Source of the DNA: DAIDKA01 sp963726995
Lineage (GTDB): Bacteria > Pseudomonadota > Gammaproteobacteria > Steroidobacterales > Steroidobacteraceae
NCBI GenBank assembly: GCA_963726995.1
Contig: CAVSEP010000005.1
Span: 700,910 to 764,909, forward strand
Direction: 5' to 3'
Length of the DNA stretch: 64,000 nt
Numbering within the stretch: position 1 is the stretch's first letter; the number at the start of each line of letters is the position of its first letter. Positions 9,287 to 18,869 of this stretch are shown here, in pieces. Position numbers and translations under genes: made by a program. A model generated the notes under the pieces. It saw only the letters and a list, made by a program, of their open reading frames with translations, made no database searches and was not told the origin of the DNA.

Positions 9287-9808
9287 ATCGCTATTGCATC
9301 CAAGCGCGTCCGGCGCAACGACGAGATCACGTCCGCCAGTTTGCGGGTGATCGCAGCGGACGGTTCCCAGGCCGGCGTAATGACCCGATTTGAGGCCCTG
9401 GCGATGGCCACGGCCGCTGAACTGGACCTCGTCGAGGTCTCCCCGACGGCGGAACCGCCGGTCGTGCGGATCATGGACTACGGGAAATTCCTGTTCGAAC
9501 AGAACAAGAAGACCCATGCGGCGAAGCGCAAGCAGAAGCAGATTCAGGTCAAGGAAGTAAAATTCCGACCGGGTACGGAAGAGGCGGATTACCAGGTCAA
9601 GCTGCGTAATCTCACCCGCTTCCTGACCGAAGGTGATAAGGCCAAGGTAACCTTGAGGTTCCGCGGCCGTGAAATGGTGCACCAGGATATCGGGCGCAAG
9701 CTCCTGGCACGGGTTTCAGTCGATCTCGGCCCTCTGGCCGTGATCGAGCAGAACCCGATGATGGAGGGAAAGCAGATGATCATGGTCTTTGCACCGAAAA
9801 AGAAGTAA
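9287..9808 (+). CDS. infC: Translation initiation factor IF-3 with a non-AUG start
   Basis: IF-3 binds the 30S subunit and polices start-codon choice. The conserved N-domain RRNDEI lies upstream of every AUG, GUG or UUG that could give full-length protein, and the C-domain shows RIMDYGKFLFEQ, KEVKFRPGT and FRGREM. The best start is AUC at 9287, eight bases after the Shine-Dalgarno GGAGG at 9274-9278. AUU at 9293 is in frame and second best, though badly spaced. Either gives about 172 residues, the normal size. Starting at a UUG (9341) would remove the conserved N-terminus. Non-AUG infC starts are known to allow IF-3 to repress its own translation, and the arrangement here implies the same control. 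Confidence 0.9.
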   Translation: MAIASKRVRRNDEITSASLRVIAADGSQAGVMTRFEALAMATAAELDLVEVSPTAEPPVVRIMDYGKFLFEQNKKTHAAKRKQKQIQVKEVKFRPGTEEADYQVKLRNLTRFLTEGDKAKVTLRFRGREMVHQDIGRKLLARVSVDLGPLAVIEQNPMMEGKQMIMVFAPKKK

Positions 9809-9918
9809 CGCCACGACGCGTGGGCCCGCGAGGGTCCAACGCCGATGTGTCGTTCGCCCGCCAGTGGGTGCCGCAAGGCGCCTTGCGAACGGGGCTATAC
9901 AAATAGGAGTTCGAAGTC

Positions 9919-10119
9919 ATGCCCAAGTTGAAGACCAACCGGGCTGCGGCCAAGCGTATTCGCAAGACTGCGAAGGGCTACAAGGCGTATTCCGCCGGCC
10001 GCCGCCATAACCTCGGTCATAAGGACCGCAAGCGCAAGCGTCACCTGCGATCAGGTGGCAGCAGTCTCGTGGACAAGAGCGATGTCGGGCGTCTGCCGGC
10101 ACTGCTTCCGAACCACTAG
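9919..10119 (+). CDS. rpmI: Ribosomal protein bL35
   Basis: A 66-residue, Lys/Arg-rich large-subunit protein. It begins MPKLKTNRAAAKRIRKT and contains RRHNLGHKDRKRKR, both typical of bL35. AGGAG lies 11 bases before the ATG. The 110-base leader after infC is GC-rich and contains complementary stretches; in enterobacteria this is where L20 represses rpmI-rplT, but I cannot confirm the pseudoknot here. Confidence 0.97.
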   Translation: MPKLKTNRAAAKRIRKTAKGYKAYSAGRRHNLGHKDRKRKRHLRSGGSSLVDKSDVGRLPALLPNH

Positions 10120-10146
10120 TCATCCTTTCGCTTACGGAGAACATCC

Positions 10147-10512
10147 ATGGCACGAGTCAAGCGTGGCGTAACGGCGCGAGCCCGCCACAATAAAGTTCTG
10201 GGAAAGGCGAAGGGTTACTACAACGCCCGTCGCAAGATCTACCGCGCCGCCAAACAGGCGGTCATCAAGGCCGGTCAGTACGCCTATCGGGATCGGCGCG
10301 CCAAGAAGCGCGAGTTCCGGGCCCTGTGGATCGCGCGCATCAATGCCGCGGCCCGCATCTACGGCCTGAACTACAGCCGGCTGATCGACGGCCTGAACCG
10401 GGCCGGAATCGAGATCGACCGCAAGATGCTGGCGGACCTGGCCGTGCATGACACGGACGCGTTCAGCGCGATCGCCAATCAGGCCAAGACGGCACTCGGC
10501 ATCGCGGCCTGA
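10147..10512 (+). CDS. rplT: Ribosomal protein bL20
   Basis: A 121-residue 23S rRNA-binding protein needed early in 50S assembly. Family signatures are MARVKRGV at the start, KAKGYYNARRK near residue 20, ALWIARINAAAR near residue 60 and LNYSRLIDGL. ACGGAG precedes the ATG. It follows rpmI by 27 bases, and pheS begins 11 bases after its stop. Confidence 0.97.
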   Translation: MARVKRGVTARARHNKVLGKAKGYYNARRKIYRAAKQAVIKAGQYAYRDRRAKKREFRALWIARINAAARIYGLNYSRLIDGLNRAGIEIDRKMLADLAVHDTDAFSAIANQAKTALGIAA

Positions 10513-10523
10513 TTCCAGCAGAC

Positions 10524-11546
10524 GTGAGCGATCTCGCTGCCGTCGTGGACCAGGCGCTGCGCGAAGTCGCTTCGTGCAGCGCCCTCGCGGCTCTTGAGGA
10601 TTGCCGGGTCAAATGGCTGGGCAAGAAGGGCGGGCTGACCGAACAGCTCAAGGCCCTAGGAGCGCTGCCGGCCGCGCAGCGCCCGGCGGCCGGTGCGCTC
10701 ATCAACGAAGCCAAGCTGCGCGTTCAGGAGGCCATCGAGGCGCGCCGCGTCCAACTCGAGAGGCTCGACGATGAGGCGCGGCTGGCCTCCGGCCGCATCG
10801 ACGTCAGCCTGCCGGGCCGCGGCGAGCAACGCGGCGCGCTGCATCCGATCACGCGGGCGAGACTGCGCATCGAGGCCATCTTTCGCAGCGCCGGTTTCGA
10901 TGTCGCCGAAGGGCCCGAGATCGAGGATGACTTCCACAACTTCGAGGCACTGAACATCCCCGCCGATCATCCGGCGCGGGCCATGCACGACACCTTCTAC
11001 TTTCCCGATGGCCGGCTGCTGCGCACCCACACCTCGCCGGTGCAGATCCGGGCGTTGCTGGCGCGCGGCGCGCCGCTGGCCGTGATCGCCCCGGGACGGG
11101 TCTATCGCAGCGATGCGGACATGACCCACTCGCCCATGTTCCACCAGCTCGAAGGCCTGGTGGTGGACGAGCACATCAGCTTCGCGAATCTGAAGGCCAT
11201 CCTGCATGGCTTCGTCGAGGCGTTCTTCGAGCGCGACCTGGCGATGCGCCTGCGCCCCTCCTACTTTCCCTTCACGGAACCATCCGCGGAAGTCGACATG
11301 TCCTGCGTGTTCTGCAACGGCGCGGGCTGCCGCATCTGCAAGCACACCGGCTGGCTGGAAATCTGCGGCTGCGGCATGGTGCATCCGAATGTGCTCAAAG
11401 CCAGCGGCGTGGACCCGGAGCGCTACACCGGCTTCGCCTTCGGCGCCGGCATCGACCGGCTGGCGATGCTGCGCTATGGCGTGAACGACATGCGCCTGTT
11501 CTTCGAGAACGACCTGCGCTTCCTCGAACAGTTCGCGGCCAGCTGA
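10524..11546 (+). CDS. pheS: Phenylalanyl-tRNA synthetase alpha subunit
   Basis: A 340-residue catalytic subunit of the alpha2-beta2 PheRS. It has the N-terminal coiled-coil region, then the class II core: HPITRARLRIEAIF (motif 1 region), GPEIEDDFHNFEALN, RTHTSPVQIR and FRHLE-equivalent MFHQLEGLVVDE, and the C-terminal GFAFGAGIDRLAMLRYG (motif 3). The start is GTG at 10524, which gives the usual N-terminus; no convincing Shine-Dalgarno is visible, consistent with coupling to rplT. pheT follows after nine bases. Confidence 0.96.
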   Translation: MSDLAAVVDQALREVASCSALAALEDCRVKWLGKKGGLTEQLKALGALPAAQRPAAGALINEAKLRVQEAIEARRVQLERLDDEARLASGRIDVSLPGRGEQRGALHPITRARLRIEAIFRSAGFDVAEGPEIEDDFHNFEALNIPADHPARAMHDTFYFPDGRLLRTHTSPVQIRALLARGAPLAVIAPGRVYRSDADMTHSPMFHQLEGLVVDEHISFANLKAILHGFVEAFFERDLAMRLRPSYFPFTEPSAEVDMSCVFCNGAGCRICKHTGWLEICGCGMVHPNVLKASGVDPERYTGFAFGAGIDRLAMLRYGVNDMRLFFENDLRFLEQFAAS

Positions 11547-11555
11547 GCTGCAGCC

Positions 11556-13938
11556 ATGAAAGTACCGATTTCCTGGCTGAGCGAGTGGGTGAAGGTGCCG
11601 TGGGCCGCACCGGAACTGGGTGCGCGCCTCACCATGGCGGGCTTCGAACTCGAGGCCGTGGAGACGGCGGCACCGCCCTTCAGCGGCGTGGTCGTGGCGC
11701 AGATCATCAGCGCCACCGCGCACCCCCAGGCCGACAAGCTGCGCGTCTGCGAGGTGACCCGCGGGTCGGGCGCCACGCTGCAGATCGTCTGCGGCGCCCC
11801 GAACGCGCGCGCGGGCCTGCGCACGGCACTCGCGCTGGTCGGGGCGGAACTCCCCGGCGGCAAGAAGATCGGCGCCGCGGCGCTGCGCGGTGTGGAGTCG
11901 CGCGGCATGCTCTGCTCGGCGAAGGAGCTGGGACTCAACGATGCCTCGAGCGGCATCATCGAATTGCCCGAAGATGCACCGCTGGGCGTCTCGCTGCGGG
12001 ACTATCTGCTACTGGATGACACCACCCTCGAACTGAACGTCACGCCGAACCGCGGTGATGCCATGTCGATCCTGGGCATTGCGCGCGAGGTGGCGGCCCT
12101 CACTGGCGCGCCCGTGAACGCCGCGGCCGGCGCCGCGGTGGCGGCTGACATTCCGGCCGCCCATCCGGTGCGCCTGGAAGCGGCGACGGCCTGCCCGAGG
12201 TTCGTCGGCCGCATCATCCGCGACGTCGACAACACCCGACCCACTCCGCTGTGGCTGCGGGAGCGGCTGCGGCGTGCGGGCGTGCGTTCCATCAGTCCGG
12301 CGGTGGACGTCACCAACTACGTGCTGCTGGAACTGGGGCAGCCCATGCACGCCTACGATCTGGCCAAGGTGCAGGGCGGCATCGTGGCGCGGCTGGCGCG
12401 AGCCGCGGAAGGTCTGACGCTGCTCGATGGCCGCGCGGTGACGCTGGATCCGGACATGCTGGTGATCGCCGATGAGCAAGGCGCGGTCGGCGTGGCGGGC
12501 ATCATGGGCGGTGAGCGCACCGCGGTGGGCGCCGCCACGCGCGATGTGCTGCTGGAGGCGGCCTGGTTCGCCCCGGAGAGCCTGCGCGGCCGGGCCCGTC
12601 GCCTGGGGCTGCACACGGACGCCAGCCAGCGCTTCGAGCGCGGCGTGGATCCCTCCGGACAGGTGCGCGCCATCGAGCGCGCCACCGCGCTGCTGCTGGC
12701 CATCGCCGGAGGCCGGCCCGGACCCGTGGTGGTCACCGAGGACGCTGCGGCCGTGCCGGTGCGCTCGCCCGTGCGGCTGCGCCGTGAACGCCTGGCCCGC
12801 CTGCTCGGCGTCGAGATACCCGAAAGCCAAGTCAGTTCGGTTTTCCGGAACCTGCAGATGACGGTGACGGCCGATGCGCAGGGCTGGACGGTGATACCGC
12901 CGCCGCATCGCTTCGACATCGCCATCGAAGAGGACCTCATCGAAGAGGTGGCGAGAATTGTCGGGTTTGCGGCGATCCCGGAGCGGCCGGCCAGGCACAG
13001 TCAGGTTTTCCTGCCGAGTCCGGAGGCCTTGCCCGCGGAACGCGTGCTGCTGGAGGCGCTGATCGCGCGCGGTTATTACGAGACCATTACCTTCGCATTC
13101 GTGGATCCGGCGCTGCAGGCGCAGCTGTTTCCCAGACGCCGAATCGCTCGTCCTGGCCAATGCCATCGCCTCCGATCAGTCGGTGATGCGCGTGTCTTTG
13201 TGGCCAGGCCTGGTACGCGCGGCGCTGGAGAATCAGCGCCGCCAGCAGGATCGCATCCGGCTGTTCGGCCACGGCACGCGCTTTGTCGTGCAGGACGGCA
13301 GGACCCGGGAAGTGGATTCGCTGGCGGGCATCTCCTTAGGGCAGCGCTGGCCGGAGCAGTGGGGCAGCGGCGAATCCCGGGAGGCGGTGGATTTCTTCGA
13401 CGCCAAGGCGGATCTTCAGGCGCTGCTGTCGGCAACCGGCGCGGCGGAGGAATTCAGCTTTGAGGCCGCGACGCGCTCCTGTCTGCACCCGGGGCGGACC
13501 GCACGGCTGACGCGCGCCGGGGCCGAGGCGGGCTGGATCGGCGAACTGCATCCCCGGCTGGTGCGGGAACTGGGGTTCACCAGCGCCCCGGTGCTGTTCG
13601 AGGTTGATGTTGTTGCATTGCAGGTGCGACTACCGCAGGGCCGGGAGGTCTCGCGTTTTCCCCAAGTGCGCCGTGACTTGGCTATAGTGTTGCCGGAGAA
13701 TGTCACTTTCAGTGCCCTGCGCGAGCGTGTAGTCTTGTCGGGGTCAAGCTTCCTGCGAAACCTGCGATTATTTGACGTATATCGTGGCGCGGGCATAGAA
13801 AAAGGGCGAAAAAGCGTTGCCTTGGGCTTGATTTTCCAAGATATTTCTCGCACGCTAACTGACGACGAAGTAGACCGCGCAGTGGCGGCCCTGGTGGCTG
13901 ATCTGCGTGAGAACCTGGATGCGAGAATACGAGAATAA
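11556..13938 (+). CDS. pheT: Phenylalanyl-tRNA synthetase beta subunit, one-base frameshift
   Basis: Beta subunit of PheRS. Read through one frame change, it gives about 793 residues, the family size. N-terminal part: MKVPISWLSEWV, the EMAP-like tRNA-binding domain near residues 40-150 (HPQADKLRVCEV), B3/B4 editing domain and B5 domain. C-terminal part: MRVSLWPGLV, RFFG-like fold and the FDX-ACB anticodon domain (RFPQVRRDLAIVLPENV). The frame breaks at TTTCCCAGAC (13128-13137): removing one C of CCC at 13131-13133 restores LFPDAESLVLANAIASD and joins the halves. As read, frame 0 continues with unrelated sequence to 13463. The gene is essential, so either the extra C is a sequencing error or expression needs frameshifting. 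Confidence 0.9.
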
Positions 13939-13942
13939 GGCT

Positions 13943-14245
13943 ATGACGGCTCTCACGAAGGCTGAGATGGCGGAAGCGCTCTTCAATCAGCTGGGCCTCA
14001 ACAAGCGCGAAGCGCGCGAGCTGGTGGACCTCTTTTTTGAAGAAGTGCGTGCGGCACTCTCAAATGGCGAACAAGTCAAGTTGTCGGGATTCGGGAACTT
14101 TGATCTCCGGGACAAGAATCAAAGACCGGGGCGCAATCCGAAAACCGGCGAAGAGATTCCGATTACGGCACGACGTGTCGTAACCTTCCGTCCTGGGCAA
14201 AAGTTGAAGGCGCGGGTCGAAGCTTATGTTGGAGCCAAAGAATAA
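13943..14245 (+). CDS. ihfA: Integration host factor alpha subunit
   Basis: A 100-residue DNA-bending HU/IHF-family protein, partner of IhfB in recombination, replication and sigma-54 promoter activation. It is close to the enterobacterial protein throughout: ALTKAEMAEALFNQLG, VKLSGFGNFDLRDKNQRPG (the beta-arm region with the intercalating Pro) and RRVVTFRPGQKLK. I chose the ATG at 13943, with AATAAGG upstream, over an upstream in-frame start inside pheT. It follows pheT by four bases, and its 3' end overlaps the next gene by 20 bases. Confidence 0.96.
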   Translation: MTALTKAEMAEALFNQLGLNKREARELVDLFFEEVRAALSNGEQVKLSGFGNFDLRDKNQRPGRNPKTGEEIPITARRVVTFRPGQKLKARVEAYVGAKE

Positions 14246-14582
14246 CGACACGCTGCCGCCGATTCCCGGCAAGCGTTACTTCACCATCGGTGAAGTCAGT
14301 GAGCTGTGTGGCGTCAAGCCGCACGTGCTGCGTTATTGGGAACAGGAGTTCCCGCAGCTAAAGCCCGTGAAGCGTCGCGGCAACCGCCGCTACTACCAGC
14401 GCCAGGACGTGATCGTCATCCGCCAGATCCGCAGCCTCCTGTACGAGCAGGGATTTACCATCGGCGGGGCGCGCAACAAGCTCACCGGTGAGGAGGCGCG
14501 CACGGATGTCAGCCAGAGCCAGCAGATCGTGCGCCAGCTGCGGCTGGAACTCGAAGAGGTCCTAAAGCTGCTGCGCCGCTGA
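14226..14582 (+). CDS. MerR-family transcriptional regulator
   Basis: A 118-residue regulator with an N-terminal winged HTH, YFTIGEVSELCGVKPHVLRYWEQ (seen as YFTIGEV then LRYWEQ, residues 18-42), and a short C-terminal helix (QQIVRQLRLELEEVLKLL) for coiled-coil dimerisation. It has no C-terminal effector domain and no metal-binding Cys set. Its start lies within ihfA. This small MerR gene is a frequent neighbour of ihfA in gammaproteobacteria; target genes are unknown. Confidence 0.9.
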   Translation: MLEPKNNDTLPPIPGKRYFTIGEVSELCGVKPHVLRYWEQEFPQLKPVKRRGNRRYYQRQDVIVIRQIRSLLYEQGFTIGGARNKLTGEEARTDVSQSQQIVRQLRLELEEVLKLLRR

Positions 14583-14634
14583 GGTACCGCGCGGCTGCGG
14601 CCCGCGCGATCGAGTTCGTGCGGGAGGGGGAGCC

Positions 14635-16596
14635 ATGGAAGGTAGTCGCGGTCTCGGCGTACTCATTCTGGTGTTGCTGGGAATTCTTGCCAGGACGGGT
14701 ATTGCGGACAGCTTAGAAAGCACGGTCCAGCAGCAGATCCTCGCCGCGACCTTCGAGGTTGTGCAGTTAAAGCCGCCGGAAGGCGCCGTTACGTACGAAC
14801 AGCCGCTGCCGATGGATCTCATCCCGTACCAGCAGCGCGTCGACAAGTACCGCTCGATCGGTACGGCCTTTGCCATCGGGCCCAATCAGTACCTCACCGC
14901 GGGGCACGTGCTGGCCCTTGGACAGGGCAGCCAGTTCGGCCCGCCCGCGCTGCGCGACAGCGCCGGCACGGTCTATGAGATCGACGAGGTCCTGAGGTAC
15001 TCGGACGATCAGGACTTCGTCGAATTTTCCCTGAAACACACACCGCAACCTGAGAAAACGCTGAAGATTGCTGCTCCCCCGCCGCTGAACGAAAGCGTGT
15101 TCGCGGTGGGTAACGCGTTGGGGCAGGGCGTGGTCGTTCGCGATGGAGTGTTCACCTCGGAGACTCCGGAGGATGCGAACGGGCGCTGGAAGTGGCTGCG
15201 GTTCACCGCGGCCGCATCGCCGGGAAACAGCGGCGGGCCGCTCATCGACAAGCAAGGCAATGTCATTGGCATCGTCCTGCGCAAGTCCGAGTCCGAGAAC
15301 CTGAATTATGCGGCCCCAATTTCGTTGGTGACGGCGGCCTCGACTTCCGAAGGCACGATCGACAACCGAAACAATTTCAAACTGGCGGTGATGGCAGACG
15401 CATCCGAGGTGCTGGAATTTCACGAGCGCATTCCCTTGCCGGCCTCGCTCGCCGATTTCTACGCACGGTTTCATAAGGCCGTGCAGTCGATGCTCGTGCA
15501 CAGCCAGGAACTGCTCCTTGAACACAACAAGGTTCGGCTGTTCCCCAATGGCCCGACGTCGACGACGTTGTTGGCACAGGTGCTAAGGTCGCCGTTTCCG
15601 CGAATGATCCGCGAACAGAAGGACGGCAATTGGGGACTGACCAATCCTCAGCTGCAATCGGCGCAGCTGGACAACAACGGCTTCGTGCGCTCGAGCGGGT
15701 TCTTGTTTCGCTTGCGCGCGCCGGACAACCTAAAGCTTGCGACCCTGTACAGCGACTCAAAGTTGTACATGGATCTGATGTTGCGCGGTGGCTATTCCGC
15801 CACCCGCAGGGTAGGCACGGCGAACATCAAGGTGACCTCGCTCGGCAAAGCGCAACAAGAGTCCTCCTTCACGGATGCGTGGGGACGAACGTGGCAGACC
15901 AAGGTCTATGCGATCCCGTATGACGACCGGTATCTCATTACCGCGAATCTGCCCACGCCCGAAGGGTTCGTGGCCATGTTCATGCCGGTGCAGGGCAGTA
16001 TCAAGGAGGTCGTCCTTGCGCAGCAGAAGCTGCTCGCTGACTACACCTATGTCACTTTTGAGGCATCGCTGGCGCGATGGCAGGAATTTCTGCTGCTCAA
16101 GTCCGACCAGCCAAAGGTGTTTGGCGGACTGAATGTAAGTATCGACAGCGACTTCAAAAAGTTGCACTTCGCCTCCAAGCGCTTTGAGCTGAATGTAACC
16201 CCGGATGTGCTGCCCCTGGCGCCGACGACCATCTTGGCGGTGGACTTCAGTTACTTCAAAGACGGGGGCAGCGTCGTGTGGGATGTCGGCGACGTACTGG
16301 TCGGCGAGAATGCCCAGAAGAACGAGTCCATCAACGCTCGCCGGTTCGTCCAGCCCGATCCCGCGCTCCCAGATGGCTTCCAGAACACCTGGAAGAAACT
16401 GCAGGCGGATGAATTTCCGTTTAATGGGGTGGCTGCCGATGCCAATGGCGGTATGCGGGCGGCCGTGGCAGTAGGACCGCCAGGGGCATCAGTCCGGTAT
16501 GCCTTGACCGTCCATAACGAGGGAGCTCCGGGCCAGGAGGCCATGCACGCCCGGCTGGACACGTTACAGAAGGCGTTCAAGGACCTTGAGCATTAA
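14635..16596 (+). CDS. Secreted trypsin-like serine protease with long C-terminal region
   Basis: A 653-residue protein with a signal peptide (GVLILVLLGILARTGIADS). A chymotrypsin-fold domain occupies about residues 30-240 with an intact triad: His91 in TAGHV, Asp127 in DQDFVEF and Ser199 in SPGNSGGPL. About 400 further residues follow that I do not recognise; they are not a PDZ domain, unlike DegP/DegS. It is therefore probably a periplasmic or exported S1-family protease whose extra region handles substrate or partner binding. GGGAGGGGG lies just before the ATG. It is the last gene before tRNA-Pro and the accessory region. Confidence 0.85.
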   Translation: MEGSRGLGVLILVLLGILARTGIADSLESTVQQQILAATFEVVQLKPPEGAVTYEQPLPMDLIPYQQRVDKYRSIGTAFAIGPNQYLTAGHVLALGQGSQFGPPALRDSAGTVYEIDEVLRYSDDQDFVEFSLKHTPQPEKTLKIAAPPPLNESVFAVGNALGQGVVVRDGVFTSETPEDANGRWKWLRFTAAASPGNSGGPLIDKQGNVIGIVLRKSESENLNYAAPISLVTAASTSEGTIDNRNNFKLAVMADASEVLEFHERIPLPASLADFYARFHKAVQSMLVHSQELLLEHNKVRLFPNGPTSTTLLAQVLRSPFPRMIREQKDGNWGLTNPQLQSAQLDNNGFVRSSGFLFRLRAPDNLKLATLYSDSKLYMDLMLRGGYSATRRVGTANIKVTSLGKAQQESSFTDAWGRTWQTKVYAIPYDDRYLITANLPTPEGFVAMFMPVQGSIKEVVLAQQKLLADYTYVTFEASLARWQEFLLLKSDQPKVFGGLNVSIDSDFKKLHFASKRFELNVTPDVLPLAPTTILAVDFSYFKDGGSVVWDVGDVLVGENAQKNESINARRFVQPDPALPDGFQNTWKKLQADEFPFNGVAADANGGMRAAVAVGPPGASVRYALTVHNEGAPGQEAMHARLDTLQKAFKDLEH

Positions 16597-16616
16597 CCCG
16601 CTCAGTTGGGTATAAT
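16586..16616 (+). promoter_or_regulatory. Likely sigma-70 promoter of tRNA-Pro
   Basis: TATAAT at 16611-16616 lies nine bases before the tRNA 5' end. TTGAGC at 16586-16591 may be the -35 box, at a longer than ideal spacing of 19. It overlaps the stop of the protease gene. Confidence 0.55.
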
Positions 16617-16624
16617 TCGCGACT

Positions 16625-16698
16625 CGGAACGTGGCGCAGTCTGGTAGCGCACTTGCATGGGGTGCAAGGGGTCCCGAGTTCAAATCTCGGCGTTCCGA
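16625..16698 (+). tRNA. tRNA-Pro (GGG)
   Basis: The acceptor CGGAACG pairs with CGTTCCG, and the anticodon stem-loop CTTGCATGGGGTGCAAG gives GGG. The T arm is CGAGTTCAAATCTCG. Unlike the other two tRNAs of the window, CCA is not encoded: ACA follows. The accessory region starts at its 3' end, the usual target of tyrosine integrases. Confidence 0.95.
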
Positions 16699-17192
16699 CA
16701 ATGACTTACGAGCGCGGCACAAGGTGCCGGTGGTCCCACCAGTGGTCCCAAGTTTGCGGTCTCACGCGGCGGGATTCTTAATGTGAGTCTCCAAACAGTC
16801 CGCCGGCCCGCCGGCCAGCACCATTGGCGACTAACCAGTAGGCGAGCGGTTGTCCCGGATTGGTTCCCGAACCTGCCGGCAGTGGTCGGGAATGGGCAAA
16901 AGTGACCCGGAGCCAACGTCCACTAATGACCGGTATCGGGAACCTCGATTGCCGAGCTATTTCAAGTAGATTGAACACTTGGCAGGCGATCTGTTCACTT
17001 TTGTCGGTCGCATGGACATAAAAGTGACGAATTTCTGCAGATACTCGATTCAGATTGAGCTGATTGTGAACACTATTGGCAATTCTGTTCACCAGAGCCG
17101 CAAATCCTCCGTCCGGAACGGCGGCCTACGTCCTTCGGGAGAGGTCATTCAAAATCAATCACGGTCAACACCAGGACGAGAACAAATTGCAT
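16699..17192. other. Gene-free stretch at the start of the accessory region
   Basis: Nothing convincing is encoded between tRNA-Pro and the M48 protease. The sequence contains the local repeat GTGGTCCCACCAGTGGTCCCA near 16731-16751. An integrase gene would be expected here in an intact tRNA-borne island and I do not find one on either strand. Confidence 0.5.
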
Positions 17193-18518
17193 CTACAGGG
17201 GCGGAATTTGTGCCCTTGCCGCCCTCCACCGCATGGCGGTCGCGACGCGCTCGGCGTCGCTCGGATGGTCATAAAACAATGCGTACTCGAGCGCGGTTGG
17301 CCGCAGACGCACATTGTCTGCGTCGTGGATCATGAACTCAGCTAATCCAAGCGGGGCCTGCGAGGTGTTCAGACCATAGAGGTCAGCCTGATGTTCGTTG
17401 CTTCTCGAGATGACATTGCTAAGAGGCAATGAGGCAAATCCCCAAAGAAGGAACAAGCCCCAAAAGACCGGCAAACTTGCGATATCCCCGACGCCTGACA
17501 TCCGCCACGGTGTTCCCAGCCGCCGGACAACAGCTTGCGTTCCTAGCGCGATCAATGCGAAGCCGATGGACATGATCAAGGTGTCGGTAACAATACTCTG
17601 AGCATCATGATGCATCACGAAGTGCCCGATTTCGTGACCCACTACGGCTCTCAACATCGGATCGGTGGTCTTCTGCAGCGTGTTGTCGTCGACACTGATG
17701 CGCGCTGCCCCACCAATGCCAGAGACATGCGCATTCAATAGGCGCGATTGCCGTGACGCGTCGCCGGTCACGACCGCCACGTCATCGATACCGTTGGCAT
17801 GGGCAAGCGCGAGTATCTGCTCCTTCTGAGGACCATCCTCCAGCGGTCGATAACTGTTGGTGAGCGGCTCGATGACGTTGGGCGAGAGCAGCGTGAATGC
17901 CGCGCGCAGCACCAGGTAGACCCCTGCCGCCCAGGCCACCCACTGCGTCGGACGCTTGCGAATAACTGCGTAGATGACCAAGACCCCGACCAGGTAGAAT
18001 CCGGTGAAGACCCCCCAGTTCACAAGGCTGTCACTCAGCCAGGCGCCGAACGGTTGATCAGAAAACCCAAAGCGGTGGGGCCGAAGAAACGTCGCGTAGA
18101 TCTCGACCGGCAGACTCAGTAGATATAGGGCAATGAAATATTGAAGCCCGACGGCCGTGTCTACGAGCGCACGGCGGGTGAGAACTACTTCTGCAAGCTC
18201 TCGCGCACGGGAGGCCATCCGCGTAGCACACAGAGCCAGGGTGGCCAGTATCAGACTCAAGACGCGCAGATCGAAGGCCAGCATACGCGTGTCGCTGTAC
18301 CTTTCGCCCCGCTCGCGCATCTTTGCAGGTATGCGCGCAAGATAGGCATTGGTCGCTGCCACAGGTTCAAGTGGCAGATTCGCATACCATGTTGCAGGCA
18401 CAGGAGTAGTCAGATCGCTCGGTCGCGCTGGCACTGGCTCACGCCCGACGGACCAGCCCCAGCCGAGGGCCGCTACGCCGACCAAACAAATCAAGCCCCA
18501 CACAATGCTAAGGCGCAT
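17193..18518 (-). CDS. M48-family membrane metallopeptidase (CAAX protease 1/Ste24-like)
   Basis: A 441-residue membrane protease. The zinc motif is GHEIGHFVMHH (about residue 295) with the third ligand in NEHQADLYGL (about residue 380). Hydrophobic segments surround both, and an N-terminal CAAX-prenyl-protease-like region (LSLPVEIYATFLRPHRFGFSDQPFGAW, recognised by PFGAW and YLVGVLVIY) matches Ste24-type architecture. Bacterial homologues are implicated in membrane-protein quality control. The N-terminus starts with a membrane segment; a purine-rich AGAGGGGGGGAG lies directly before the ATG. It is probably monocistronic. Confidence 0.88.
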   Translation of the reverse strand: MRLSIVWGLICLVGVAALGWGWSVGREPVPARPSDLTTPVPATWYANLPLEPVAATNAYLARIPAKMRERGERYSDTRMLAFDLRVLSLILATLALCATRMASRARELAEVVLTRRALVDTAVGLQYFIALYLLSLPVEIYATFLRPHRFGFSDQPFGAWLSDSLVNWGVFTGFYLVGVLVIYAVIRKRPTQWVAWAAGVYLVLRAAFTLLSPNVIEPLTNSYRPLEDGPQKEQILALAHANGIDDVAVVTGDASRQSRLLNAHVSGIGGAARISVDDNTLQKTTDPMLRAVVGHEIGHFVMHHDAQSIVTDTLIMSIGFALIALGTQAVVRRLGTPWRMSGVGDIASLPVFWGLFLLWGFASLPLSNVISRSNEHQADLYGLNTSQAPLGLAEFMIHDADNVRLRPTALEYALFYDHPSDAERVATAMRWRAARAQIPPL

Positions 18519-18869
18519 CTCCCCCCCTCTGTCAGCGGATCATAGATCAGCGTGGTTAAAAAGCGCATTCAACTGAAGATTCGGTTGCCCGGAAGCCGTC
18601 GCTGGTGCACGACCGCAAGGGGTCGGACAGGCTCATTGCCGGTCGCCGGATAAATGAGCGGTGTTAACTCGCGTTTTCAGGCAATTTGGGCGAACAGAAT
18701 AGGTAGATCTGTTCATATTCTAGGCGTTCCTTGCGTGCGACGGACCGACCCCCGCTGGCCGGATTGCGAACGACAGCTCACGTACAGTCTATCCGGGATC
18801 GCCAATGACCGGAGTGGGCCGAAAGCGTGGTTAAATGACTCCTCTTATCAGCCGAAGCTGCCGTAAGCG
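18519..18869. other. Intergenic region, no gene seen
   Basis: About 350 bases upstream of the M48 gene and downstream of the AlpA-like gene. Short open frames here have no family features or ribosome-binding sites. Confidence 0.4.

Noticed and set aside
13131..13190. Programmed frameshift as the main explanation for pheT
   Set aside because: No stop soon after the site in the zero frame, no stimulator structure seen, and pheT is not known to be recoded; kept only as a secondary possibility.
16699..17192. Integrase remnant next to tRNA-Pro
   Set aside because: I looked for R-H-R-Y-type motifs on both strands and found only short frames without them.
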